The notes beneath the pieces are model-generated. The model did no database searches, was not told the DNA's origin, and saw only the letters and a list, made by a program, of their open reading frames with translations. A stretch of 13,407 bases of DNA from Nitrospinae bacterium CG22_combo_CG10-13_8_21_14_all_47_10 (GTDB lineage: Bacteria; Nitrospinota; Nitrospinia; Nitrospinales; VA-1), in NCBI GenBank assembly GCA_002786505.1, contig PCTK01000167.1, forward strand, positions 1 through 13,407, given 5' to 3'. This document shows positions 1 through 6,698 of the stretch, piece by piece (position 1 is the first letter of the stretch; each line of letters starts with the position of its first letter). The translations under genes were made by a program, and so were the position numbers.

Positions 1-420
1 GGCCCTGAGTATGATCCCTTCATAAATAATTTCCGTGGAATAAAAGGCGAATCCTGCAAAGGCTAGAAAACCAACGCGGGCCCCAAACAGTTTTTTACCG
101 ATCAAAAAAATTAAAACCGCGCCCAAGGCCCCCAGCGTAAACTGCAAACCGTAGACCACGTAAAAATTTCTACCAAAAAGAAAATAGATACTACCCAGAA
201 AATATTTATAAAGAGGGGAATAGCTGTTATTGGGCGACCGGGCCAACCCATCGCCACCGGCGAAACTCAATGCCCCGAGGTCAAAATTAGAATGATCGTA
301 TACAGGAAGAATGGTATCAAAATAGGGAAGCTGGGCGAGTTCGACCAAATAGATGCCACGAACAGCCAAAGCGATCAGGAAAAGTCCTGAGAGAACTAAT
401 AAAGGTCGAGCTTTTTCCAT
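1..420 (-). CDS. GT-C family (PMT/ArnT-like) membrane glycosyltransferase, N-terminal part only
   Basis: This reading frame opens with ATG at 418-420 and runs without a stop to the window edge, giving 140 residues with the C-terminus missing. Residues about 6-26 are an N-terminal membrane anchor. A periplasmic-type loop follows, with an acidic stretch (VYDHSNFD, Asp42 the likely counterpart of the catalytic Asp of GT-C enzymes) and a SPLYKYFLG motif near 68-76. Further hydrophobic segments lie at about 87-108 and 112-138. This pattern is typical of the first quarter of family 39/PMT_2-like glycosyltransferases, which move sugars from polyprenyl-phosphate carriers on the outer face of the inner membrane. 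The donor and acceptor cannot be read from this fragment. It lies 78 nt downstream of queG on the same strand, with no obvious ribosome binding site or promoter between them. Family assignment is moderately sure; function is not. Confidence 0.72.
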   Translation of the reverse strand, partial: MEKARPLLVLSGLFLIALAVRGIYLVELAQLPYFDTILPVYDHSNFDLGALSFAGGDGLARSPNNSYSPLYKYFLGSIYFLFGRNFYVVYGLQFTLGALGAVLIFLIGKKLFGARVGFLAFAGFAFYSTEIIYEGIILRA

Positions 421-498
421 AATTTAAGAAATTAAACCTGTTGGGAAATCACCAAACACTTAAAGACCCTGGTAATGGATGACTTTTGCCCGCAACTT

Positions 499-1632
499 CT
501 AAGATAATCGGACGGTCACCCCTTCCACTTCATTGAGAACAATTTCTTCCTTTTCGTCCCTTAATTTTTGACGAATGGTGGGAAGCATCTCCGGCCCTGA
601 AAGTTCACCCAGAGCCCAGACCACGTGTGCGCGGATCAACGGTTCTTCATCATCCAGTGCCTTGACCAGAACGGGAATAGCCTGCCGGTTGCCTGAATTG
701 CCCAGGGCAACGGCAACATTCCTGAGCAGACCCCTGCGCTTGATCCGTTTGATCGGGCTACCCTTGAACATCTTGCTAAACGTTTCGCCGCTGATTTGAA
801 TCAAATCTATCAAGTTGAATGCATCCTGCTTCCGCTGAAAGTCCGGTTCAGCGGTTTTGACCGCATAAGAATTCCACGGGCAAACAATCTGGCAATCATC
901 GCAACCATAAATTCTGTTGCCGATGGCCTTTCTAAACTCAACGGGTATGACCCCCTTCAACTCAATAGTGAGATAGGAAATACAACGTTTAGAATCCAAC
1001 ACGTAAGGGGCGATGATGGCAGTTGTCGGGCAGATATCAATACAACTTTTGCAGGTGCCGCAATGGTCATCAGCAGGCTGGGAGTGAGGGAAGGCCACAT
1101 CAGTCAGAATCTCAGAAAGGAAATACCAGGACCCCGCACCCTGAGTTAGAAGATTTGTATGCTTGCCAATCCAGCCCAGGCCTGCCTGTTGGGCCAGAGG
1201 CTTTTCAAGAATAGGTCCCGTATCCACATAAATCCGGGTTCTGCACCCCTGAAACTCTTTCTGAAACTTTTCTTCCATCTTCCGCAAACGCGGCGTGATA
1301 GTATCATGATAATCCTTGTTCAAAGCATAAATGGAAATATCCGCAATATCACGATGCTCGACATAACTCATATCCTTTTCCATTGTGTAGTAGTTGGTGC
1401 GAAAACATAGAATGCTTTGCACCCCTTCCAGGACAAGATCAGGGTTTTTTCGCTTCTCTTCGCCGCGTCGGATATAAGCCATTTCACCGTCGTAACCCGC
1501 ATCCAGCCATTCTCCAAGTTTCTCCCCCGCCGCGCCTAATTGGGGTCTGGCCACTCCAAATCCGTCAAACCCCAAACTTTCGGCAAACGATTTCAGGTCT
1601 GCCAGCTTCTTTTTATTTTCAACAGAATTCAT
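499..1632 (-). CDS. queG: Epoxyqueuosine reductase QueG
   Basis: This is a 377-residue cytoplasmic enzyme that reduces epoxyqueuosine to queuosine at the wobble base of GUN-anticodon tRNAs, using cobalamin and two [4Fe-4S] clusters. The N-terminal half (about 1-185) is the cobalamin-binding domain and contains YVDTGPILEK, with Asp137 matching the proposed catalytic acid of the family. The ferredoxin-like part follows: C191, C194, C197 and C201 form the first cysteine set, and C217, C244, C247 and C251 the second. The C-terminus (about 297-375) holds HEAT-like repeats, as in full-length QueG. Length is normal and all cluster cysteines are present. The ATG at 1630-1632 gives the usual N-terminus but lacks a strong Shine-Dalgarno. 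It is divergently arranged with the deacetylase gene. No other queuosine gene is in the window. Confidence 0.96.
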   Translation of the reverse strand: MNSVENKKKLADLKSFAESLGFDGFGVARPQLGAAGEKLGEWLDAGYDGEMAYIRRGEEKRKNPDLVLEGVQSILCFRTNYYTMEKDMSYVEHRDIADISIYALNKDYHDTITPRLRKMEEKFQKEFQGCRTRIYVDTGPILEKPLAQQAGLGWIGKHTNLLTQGAGSWYFLSEILTDVAFPHSQPADDHCGTCKSCIDICPTTAIIAPYVLDSKRCISYLTIELKGVIPVEFRKAIGNRIYGCDDCQIVCPWNSYAVKTAEPDFQRKQDAFNLIDLIQISGETFSKMFKGSPIKRIKRRGLLRNVAVALGNSGNRQAIPVLVKALDDEEPLIRAHVVWALGELSGPEMLPTIRQKLRDEKEEIVLNEVEGVTVRLS

Positions 1633-1689
1633 AGGCGAAGTTGATTCAATTCAGGGATTCTGATACTCTCAAAATCACTGACAGAACAT

Positions 1690-1706
1690 ATTTTCAAACT
1701 GAAAAT
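1690..1706. promoter_or_regulatory. 17-bp perfect palindrome, candidate operator
   Basis: ATTTTCAAACTGAAAAT consists of 7-bp inverted arms around a 3-nt centre. It lies in the 137-nt divergent space between queG and the deacetylase gene, about 60 nt upstream of each start codon. Its symmetry and position suit a dimeric repressor or activator site, but it is AT-rich and short, so chance is possible. No regulator gene is nearby. Confidence 0.35.
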
Positions 1707-1720
1707 GATGTTGGAGTCTC

Positions 1721-1749
1721 TTGATATTTCCATCAAAAACTCCGAAAAT
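1721..1749 (+). promoter_or_regulatory. Putative sigma70 promoter for the deacetylase-clpC unit
   Basis: TTGATA (1721-1726, five of six matches to the -35 consensus) is followed after 17 nt by GAAAAT (1744-1749, four of six matches to the -10). Transcription would start near 1756, giving a very short leader before ATG 1770. The -35 overlaps an inverted repeat (TTGAT at 1721-1725 with ATCAA at 1732-1736, and flanking GGAGT at 1713-1717 with ACTCC at 1739-1743), so a repressor binding there would block it. The -10 is imperfect, so this is tentative. Confidence 0.38.
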
Positions 1750-1769
1750 TTTGAAACGGAAAATTCCTT

Positions 1770-2723
1770 ATGGTGAATAAAACGGGTTATGCATCCGATC
1801 CATTTTATCTTAGGCATGAAACGGAACCGCATCCCGAAAACCCAGGCCGCCTAATAGCCATCCAGAGTCGGCTGGAGGCCTCTGAATTTTACAACAACCT
1901 CATTCCAATACAACCCCGCAAGGCCACTCCGGAAGAAATCGCCAGGGTGCATGACGCGGGCTATGTGGCAAGCGTTGAGCAGAACTGCATTAACGAGGTG
2001 CGCCATTTGGATGCAGACACGGTAATATCTCACGACTCCTACAATGCCGCGTTATTGAGTGCTGGGGCGGGACTAACTGCCATCGACAAAATCATTGATG
2101 GCAGTATCGACAACGCATTTTGCGCGGTACGACCGCCGGGCCATCATGCCGAACAGGACCGCGCTATGGGTTTCTGCCTGTTCAACAATGTGGCAATTGC
2201 CGCCCGATACGCGCAAAAGGTAAAAGGGTTAAACAAAATTTTCATTTTTGATTGGGATGTCCATCATGGCAATGGCACTCAGCACTCGTTTTATAGCGAC
2301 TCCTCTATCTATTATTGTAGCACCCATCAATATCCTTTTTATCCCGGTACTGGCGCAGAGGGAGAAACAGGCACCGGTGATGGGTTGGGCACCACATTAA
2401 ACCTGCCAATGGATGCTTATTCGGAGGATGAGGACTATCTATCCGCCGTGGAAAATAAACTGATCCCGGAAATCCAACGTTATAAACCCGACCTGATTAT
2501 TATTTCAGCCGGATTTGATGCCCATCAGAATGATCCCCTCGCCCAAATTCAGCTGACTACCGACTGCTTTGGGGAGATGACCAAATTATTGATGGGAGTC
2601 GCCAGGGATGTTTGCGGTGGACGACTACTCTCCATGCTGGAAGGCGGCTATGACTATGACGCGTTGAGCGACTCGGTTCGACTTCACATGCAAAACTTAT
2701 TAACCTTTGATCAAGTGATCTGA
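1770..2723 (+). CDS. Histone deacetylase-like (class II type) zinc amidohydrolase
   Basis: This 317-residue single-domain protein belongs to the arginase/deacetylase fold, whose bacterial members remove acetyl or other acyl groups from lysines, polyamines or acetoin-related substrates. The active site can be read directly. RPPGHHAE carries the His125-His126 charge-relay pair, D163 and H165 in DWDVHHGNGT and D250 in SAGFDAHQNDP are the zinc ligands, and Y294 in EGGYDYDAL is the transition-state tyrosine. Length is normal for bacterial class II-like enzymes, and there is no signal peptide, so it should act in the cytoplasm. ATG 1770 lacks a strong Shine-Dalgarno; a GTG follows immediately at 1773. 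It is the first gene of a tight unit with the Clp ATPase, whose ATG begins 3 nt after its stop. This suggests translational coupling. The true substrate is unknown; a polyamine deacetylase or AcuC-like role is equally possible. Confidence 0.93.
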   Translation: MVNKTGYASDPFYLRHETEPHPENPGRLIAIQSRLEASEFYNNLIPIQPRKATPEEIARVHDAGYVASVEQNCINEVRHLDADTVISHDSYNAALLSAGAGLTAIDKIIDGSIDNAFCAVRPPGHHAEQDRAMGFCLFNNVAIAARYAQKVKGLNKIFIFDWDVHHGNGTQHSFYSDSSIYYCSTHQYPFYPGTGAEGETGTGDGLGTTLNLPMDAYSEDEDYLSAVENKLIPEIQRYKPDLIIISAGFDAHQNDPLAQIQLTTDCFGEMTKLLMGVARDVCGGRLLSMLEGGYDYDALSDSVRLHMQNLLTFDQVI

Positions 2724-2726
2724 TAT

Positions 2727-5177
2727 ATGCTTCAACAACATATTCGCAACTTTACAGATAAGGTCATCGAGGCACTCAATGTGGGTTCGATGGAAATGAT
2801 CAACCTGCATCAGGACATGTTGACTCCGGATTTTGTTTTACTCGGCCTGCTGGCGCAGGAAGATTCCTTGATCGTAAAAATCCTTGAATCCGCCTACCCT
2901 GACGACCAGGAGCTTTCCCAAAAAATTATTGAACAAATTTATTCCCTGCAAAAAGGCCAACCGAAGTTTCGCGGCCCTGTCATCGGGCATATTCAGATTC
3001 CAAAAGAAACAGAAGCTTTATTTCAGGCCGCTCAGGACCAGGCAAAAAAACTGGGCGACAAATTTATTGGGCTCGAAGCTTTATTCCTGTCCTTCTTTGA
3101 CAAAAACATGGGCAATATGTCTGCCCTGCTCAATGAAGTGGGAATCACTTACGATAAGGTCAAAAGTGAAATTGATTCCATGCGGGGCGGCCGGACAATC
3201 ACCGAAAAAGATGCCGAAGGGAAATCCGATATCCTGGAACAATTCACCACCGACCTGACCGATTTGGCGCGCAAAGGGGCCTTGGATCCTGTCATCGGTC
3301 GGGAAAAGGAAATCAACCGGATCATCCAGATACTTTCACGCAGGAGGAAGAACAATCCCGTAATCATAGGTGAACCGGGAGTGGGAAAAACCGTCATTGT
3401 CGAACGTCTGGCGCAGAGAATTGTCAACTCCGAAGTGCCGGATACCCTGATAGGCAAAAGGGTTAAAGTATTGGAAATGTCAGAACTCATAGCCGGAGCA
3501 AAAATGCGTGGAGAGTTCGAGGAACGCATGAAAGCGGTGAAAGATGAAATCATTGCCGCGCAGGGAAACATCATCCTTTTCATTGATGAACTCCACACAA
3601 TCGTCAGCGCCGGGGCGGGGGCAGGGGGCGTTGATGCTTCCAATATGCTCAAATCGGCTCTTTCCAAGGGACAGCTTCAGTGTATTGGAGCCACTACACT
3701 GGATGAATATAAAAAACATATTGAGGAAGATAAAGCGTTGTCACGGAGATTTCAACCCGTTCTTGTTCAAGAACCCTCCATTGAAGGTACCATTAAGATT
3801 CTTGATGGGCTCAAGACACGTTATGAAAAACACCATTCAATCCTGTATCAGGAGGAAGCTCTGGCCACCGCCGCGAAACTTTCTGAAAAACATATTTCCG
3901 ATCGGGCTCTGCCAGACAAGGCCGTGGATTTGCTGGACGAGGCGGGTGCTCAGAAACATTTGGCCCTGATTAATGTTCCCGCTCATATCAGGGAACTGGA
4001 GAATGAAAAAAATCGTTTGAACCTCAAACAAAAGGAAGAATTCGCACAACAAAATTTTCCGGCTGTGGCTTCGATTCGTCAAGAAATCATTAGCATTGAC
4101 AATAAGCTGGAACAAGAACGTGAAGACTGGAAACAATCTCTCGCTACTATGGATAAAAATGTGACAGCGGAAGATATCGCCAATGTAGTGTCCGAGTGGA
4201 CGGGTATCCCTGTCAATAAGATTCAGGAAACCGAGCAGGAAAAGCTGACCCATATGGAAAACAACCTGCATAAGAGGGTCATCGGGCAAGATAACGCTAT
4301 CATCGCGGTCAGCAATGCCATTCGGAGAAACAGGGCAGGCCTCAAGGAAAAAGATAAACCGATTGGCTCCTTCCTCCTGCTTGGCCCTACCGGGGTAGGC
4401 AAAACAGAACTGGCCAAGGCGCTGGCGGAATTTCTTCTTGATGATGAGAACAGGCTGATCCGACTCGATATGTCCGAATATATGGAAAAACATTCCGTTT
4501 CAAAAATCATTGGCTCCCCGCCCGGTTATGTGGGATATGACGAGGGCGGCCAACTGACCGAAAAAGTTCGCAGACACCCCTACTCTGTCATTCTTCTGGA
4601 TGAACTGGAAAAAGCACATCCCGATGTATTCAATATTCTTCTGCAATTGCTGGATGACGGCAGACTGACAGATGCCCATGGGCGCGTTACCAGCTTTAAA
4701 AATGCCATCATTATTGGAACATCAAACATAGGCTCGAAATCCATTTCAGAACCCAACAAAGGCATCGGGTTTGGAAAAACCCAAGTCAGCAAACAATATG
4801 AGGTCATTAAAAGCCTGGTGATCAACGAGGCAAGAAAACTATTCAAGCCCGAATTTCTCAACCGGCTTGATGATTTAATTGTCTTTCACTCACTGACCAG
4901 GGAGAATATTCGTGCCATTGCCGATTTGATGATTCAAAACCTCAACAAACGTCTCAACGACAAAAACCTTTCCATAAGCCTGAGTTCAAAAGCTATCGAC
5001 AAACTTTCTGAGGATGGCTACAGCGAAGTTTATGGCGCGCGGCCTTTAAAGCGTTTGATAGAAAATGAAATCGAAAACCCTATTTCCATGAAAATTTTGA
5101 CCGGAAACTTTAAATTTGGCGACAAAATTAACGTGACCCTCAAGGGTGGTCGATACAGCTTTTCCAGCGAAAAATGA
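2727..5177 (+). CDS. clpC: ClpC-type AAA+ protease ATPase subunit (ClpB/ClpC family)
   Basis: This 816-residue double-ring unfoldase has, in order, a Clp N-domain (about 1-150), the D1 AAA+ module, a short M-domain, the D2 module and a C-terminal small domain. Walker A is GEPGVGKT at 215-222 in D1 and GPTGVGKT at 553-560 in D2; Walker B is ILFIDE at 283-288 and VILLDE at 621-626. The D2 pore loop GYVG (600-603), arginine finger R713 and sensor-2 GARPLKR (770-776) are present. The M-domain (about 415-475) is the short UVR-like form of ClpC, including F444, rather than the long ClpB coiled coil. IGF at 680-682 sits where ClpA/ClpC carry the ClpP-docking tripeptide, favouring a protease partner over pure disaggregation. 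The D1 pore loop reads GAKMRGEFEER, with Met260 where Tyr is usual. No clpP or adaptor gene is in the window. Translation is probably coupled to the upstream deacetylase gene. Confidence 0.93.
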   Translation: MLQQHIRNFTDKVIEALNVGSMEMINLHQDMLTPDFVLLGLLAQEDSLIVKILESAYPDDQELSQKIIEQIYSLQKGQPKFRGPVIGHIQIPKETEALFQAAQDQAKKLGDKFIGLEALFLSFFDKNMGNMSALLNEVGITYDKVKSEIDSMRGGRTITEKDAEGKSDILEQFTTDLTDLARKGALDPVIGREKEINRIIQILSRRRKNNPVIIGEPGVGKTVIVERLAQRIVNSEVPDTLIGKRVKVLEMSELIAGAKMRGEFEERMKAVKDEIIAAQGNIILFIDELHTIVSAGAGAGGVDASNMLKSALSKGQLQCIGATTLDEYKKHIEEDKALSRRFQPVLVQEPSIEGTIKILDGLKTRYEKHHSILYQEEALATAAKLSEKHISDRALPDKAVDLLDEAGAQKHLALINVPAHIRELENEKNRLNLKQKEEFAQQNFPAVASIRQEIISIDNKLEQEREDWKQSLATMDKNVTAEDIANVVSEWTGIPVNKIQETEQEKLTHMENNLHKRVIGQDNAIIAVSNAIRRNRAGLKEKDKPIGSFLLLGPTGVGKTELAKALAEFLLDDENRLIRLDMSEYMEKHSVSKIIGSPPGYVGYDEGGQLTEKVRRHPYSVILLDELEKAHPDVFNILLQLLDDGRLTDAHGRVTSFKNAIIIGTSNIGSKSISEPNKGIGFGKTQVSKQYEVIKSLVINEARKLFKPEFLNRLDDLIVFHSLTRENIRAIADLMIQNLNKRLNDKNLSISLSSKAIDKLSEDGYSEVYGARPLKRLIENEIENPISMKILTGNFKFGDKINVTLKGGRYSFSSEK

Positions 5178-5719
5178 AACCGGCTCCCATTGATGACATT
5201 GCGCACAATAAAAAAATAGTCATTATGGCTTTAATGGTAGCCCTGGGGGTAATATTGCATCGGCTTGAAGCCCTGCTCCCCCTGCCCACCCCCTGGGTCA
5301 AACTCGGGCTGGCCAACCTGATGACCCTTATGGCTCTGATATATTTAGGAACCCGTGAGGCTTTCATAGTTACCCTGCTTCGGGTCATACTCGGCTCAAT
5401 CCTGGGGGGAACATTTTTGGGTCCCACCTTTTTTCTCAGCCTGGTCGGCGGCCTTACTGGAACCGCGATCATGTGCGGAATTTACCATGGGGGGAAAGGC
5501 CCGTTCAGCCTTATTGGCGTCAGTATTTGTGGGGCCTACACCCATACTTTCACCACGGCAATCTGTGTCTATTTTCTTCTTATAAAACAAACTTCCTTTT
5601 TTGTCCTGCTCCCCTTTTTCTTCTCGCTGGCTCTGGTAACCGGCACTTTGACGGGAATAGCGGGTAATCTTTTATCCCGAAAAATGGAGTTCCCACTTAA
5701 GTATTCCCAAGCCGGTTAA
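5174..5719 (+). CDS. Gx transporter / heptaprenyl diphosphate synthase component I-like membrane protein
   Basis: This 181-residue, very hydrophobic protein has about five or six membrane segments (near 14-31, 44-60, 66-80, 84-104, 112-136 and 140-166). The sequence PTPWVKLGLANL (39-50), followed by a Gly-rich second and third helix, matches the Gx transporter family (Pfam Hpre_diP_synt_I). The family was named after a heptaprenyl diphosphate synthase subunit but resembles ECF-type S components. Members often sit beside NusG-II/ApbE or isoprenoid genes, neither of which is seen here. The ATG at 5174-5176 overlaps the clpC stop as ATGA, so it is almost certainly translated by coupling with clpC. 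Substrate and partners are unknown; a role in isoprenoid synthesis should not be assumed from the family name. Confidence 0.86.
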   Translation: MKPAPIDDIAHNKKIVIMALMVALGVILHRLEALLPLPTPWVKLGLANLMTLMALIYLGTREAFIVTLLRVILGSILGGTFLGPTFFLSLVGGLTGTAIMCGIYHGGKGPFSLIGVSICGAYTHTFTTAICVYFLLIKQTSFFVLLPFFFSLALVTGTLTGIAGNLLSRKMEFPLKYSQAG

Positions 5720-5752
5720 AGGTTTTACAAAAAATTTCCGATAAAATTGTTT

Positions 5753-5781
5753 TAGACATTAAAAGTTTCTTGTTCTAAAAT
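5753..5781 (+). promoter_or_regulatory. Sigma70-type promoter for the DUF5989-GT2 unit
   Basis: TAGACA (5753-5758) and TAAAAT (5776-5781) each match the -35 and -10 consensus at five of six positions and are separated by the optimal 17 nt. Transcription would begin near 5788-5790, about 25 nt before ATG 5814. It sits in the 94-nt gap after the Gx-like gene, so the downstream pair can be expressed separately from the clpC unit. No clear terminator separates the two units. Confidence 0.6.
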
Positions 5782-5813
5782 CTATTGTGTGTAAATGATA
5801 ACCAGGGCTCTTA

Positions 5814-5993
5814 ATGAGTAATTCATCCGATCCAGACAGCAAGTTTGCCTTATTAGCAGAATTCTGGGATTTTCTTAAAACCCGGAAAAAATGGTGGTTG
5901 GGGCCCATTGTCTTCATCATGCTACTGATGAGCCTGCTTATCGTTCTAACAGAGGGTAGCGCCGTTGCCCCTTTTATTTACACCCTATTCTAA
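5814..5993 (+). CDS. DUF5989 family small membrane protein
   Basis: This 59-residue protein begins at ATG 5814 with a fair Shine-Dalgarno (CAGGG, six nt upstream) and stops with TAA at 5991-5993. After a short polar N-terminus come EFWDFLKTRKKWWLGP (16-31), a single hydrophobic helix (about 32-46) and the ending LTEGSAVAPFIYTLF. That layout, an FWxFLxxRKKWWxxP motif followed by one helix and a terminal GSAVAPFIYTLF, is the hallmark of DUF5989 proteins. These usually sit with SxtJ-type membrane proteins, carbamoyltransferases or glycosyltransferases in polysaccharide and secondary-metabolite loci. Here the only partner is the GT2 gene 8 nt downstream. It probably sits in the inner membrane with its basic N-terminal side in the cytoplasm. 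The biochemical function of the family is not established. Confidence 0.88.
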   Translation: MSNSSDPDSKFALLAEFWDFLKTRKKWWLGPIVFIMLLMSLLIVLTEGSAVAPFIYTLF

Positions 5994-6001
5994 ATCTTAC
6001 C

Positions 6002-6688
6002 TTGCCTAAACTTTCCATAGTTATTCCCGTTTATAACGAACGCGATACGCTTCGTAAGTTGATTGACAAAGTCGAAGCTGTGGACTACGCGAAAGAAATT
6101 ATTCTGATTGATGATTACTCCACGGACGGAACACGGGATGTCTTGAATGAATATGAAGGCCGGGAAAATTTTCAAGTCCTTTATCATGATAAAAACAAAG
6201 GTAAAGGCGCCGCATTGCGCACCGGATTTTCCAAAGTCCGGGGGGATATCATCATCATTCAAGACGCGGACCTTGAATACAATCCTGTCGACTACGGAAC
6301 TTTGCTGGAACCCATTTTGGACGGGCGAGCCGATGTGGTTTATGGATCCCGGTTCCAGGGAGGAACACATCGGGTATTGTTCTTCTGGCATTACCTTGGC
6401 AATAAATTTCTTACCACCCTGTCGAACATGTTCACCAATCTAAATCTTACCGACATGGAGACCGGCTATAAGGTATTCACAAAAAAAGTGAACGATTCGC
6501 TGACCTTCAAGTGCAACCGTTTTGGATTTGAACCCGAATTCACCGCCAAGGTTGCGAAGAGTAAATTCCGGGTCTATGAAGTTCCCATCTCATACAGCGG
6601 CAGAGACTATTCAGAAGGGAAAAAAATCACCTGGAAAGACGGCTTCGCGGCGATCTGGTATATTTTCAAATTCAAGTTCACGAATTGA
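6002..6688 (+). CDS. DPM1-like family 2 glycosyltransferase
   Basis: This 228-residue GT-A enzyme resembles dolichol/polyprenyl-phosphate mannose or glucose synthases, which load a sugar from a nucleotide donor onto a polyprenyl phosphate at the inner membrane. SIVIPVYNE (5-13), LIDDYSTDGT (35-44), the metal-binding QDAD (87-90), VYGSR (113-117) and the acceptor-side DMETGYK (151-157) are present in the family order. There is no C-terminal membrane domain, so it is the soluble, membrane-associated form; the DUF5989 protein next door could supply an anchor. The start is a TTG at 6002, since no ATG or GTG exists between the in-frame stop at 5957-5959 and the conserved N-terminus. It lacks a Shine-Dalgarno and begins 8 nt after the DUF5989 stop, which suggests translational reinitiation. 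Its product could feed a GT-C enzyme such as the truncated one at the left edge, but that link is inference. Confidence 0.93.
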   Translation: MPKLSIVIPVYNERDTLRKLIDKVEAVDYAKEIILIDDYSTDGTRDVLNEYEGRENFQVLYHDKNKGKGAALRTGFSKVRGDIIIIQDADLEYNPVDYGTLLEPILDGRADVVYGSRFQGGTHRVLFFWHYLGNKFLTTLSNMFTNLNLTDMETGYKVFTKKVNDSLTFKCNRFGFEPEFTAKVAKSKFRVYEVPISYSGRDYSEGKKITWKDGFAAIWYIFKFKFTN

Positions 6689-6698
6689 ATTATTCCCT

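Noticed and set aside
1629..1832. 67-codon minus-strand frame across the queG/deacetylase spacer
   Set aside because: It overlaps the start of the deacetylase gene in antisense and mostly covers an AT-rich control region; no domain signature.
3149..3667. Open frame of 172 codons on the minus strand inside clpC
   Set aside because: It is antisense to the conserved D1 Walker A to Walker B region of clpC and has low-complexity Ser/Arg-rich content; a shadow of codon bias.
3837..4493. Open frame of 218 codons on the minus strand inside clpC
   Set aside because: It is antisense to the M-domain and D2 region, which is clearly coding on the plus strand; no recognisable domain.
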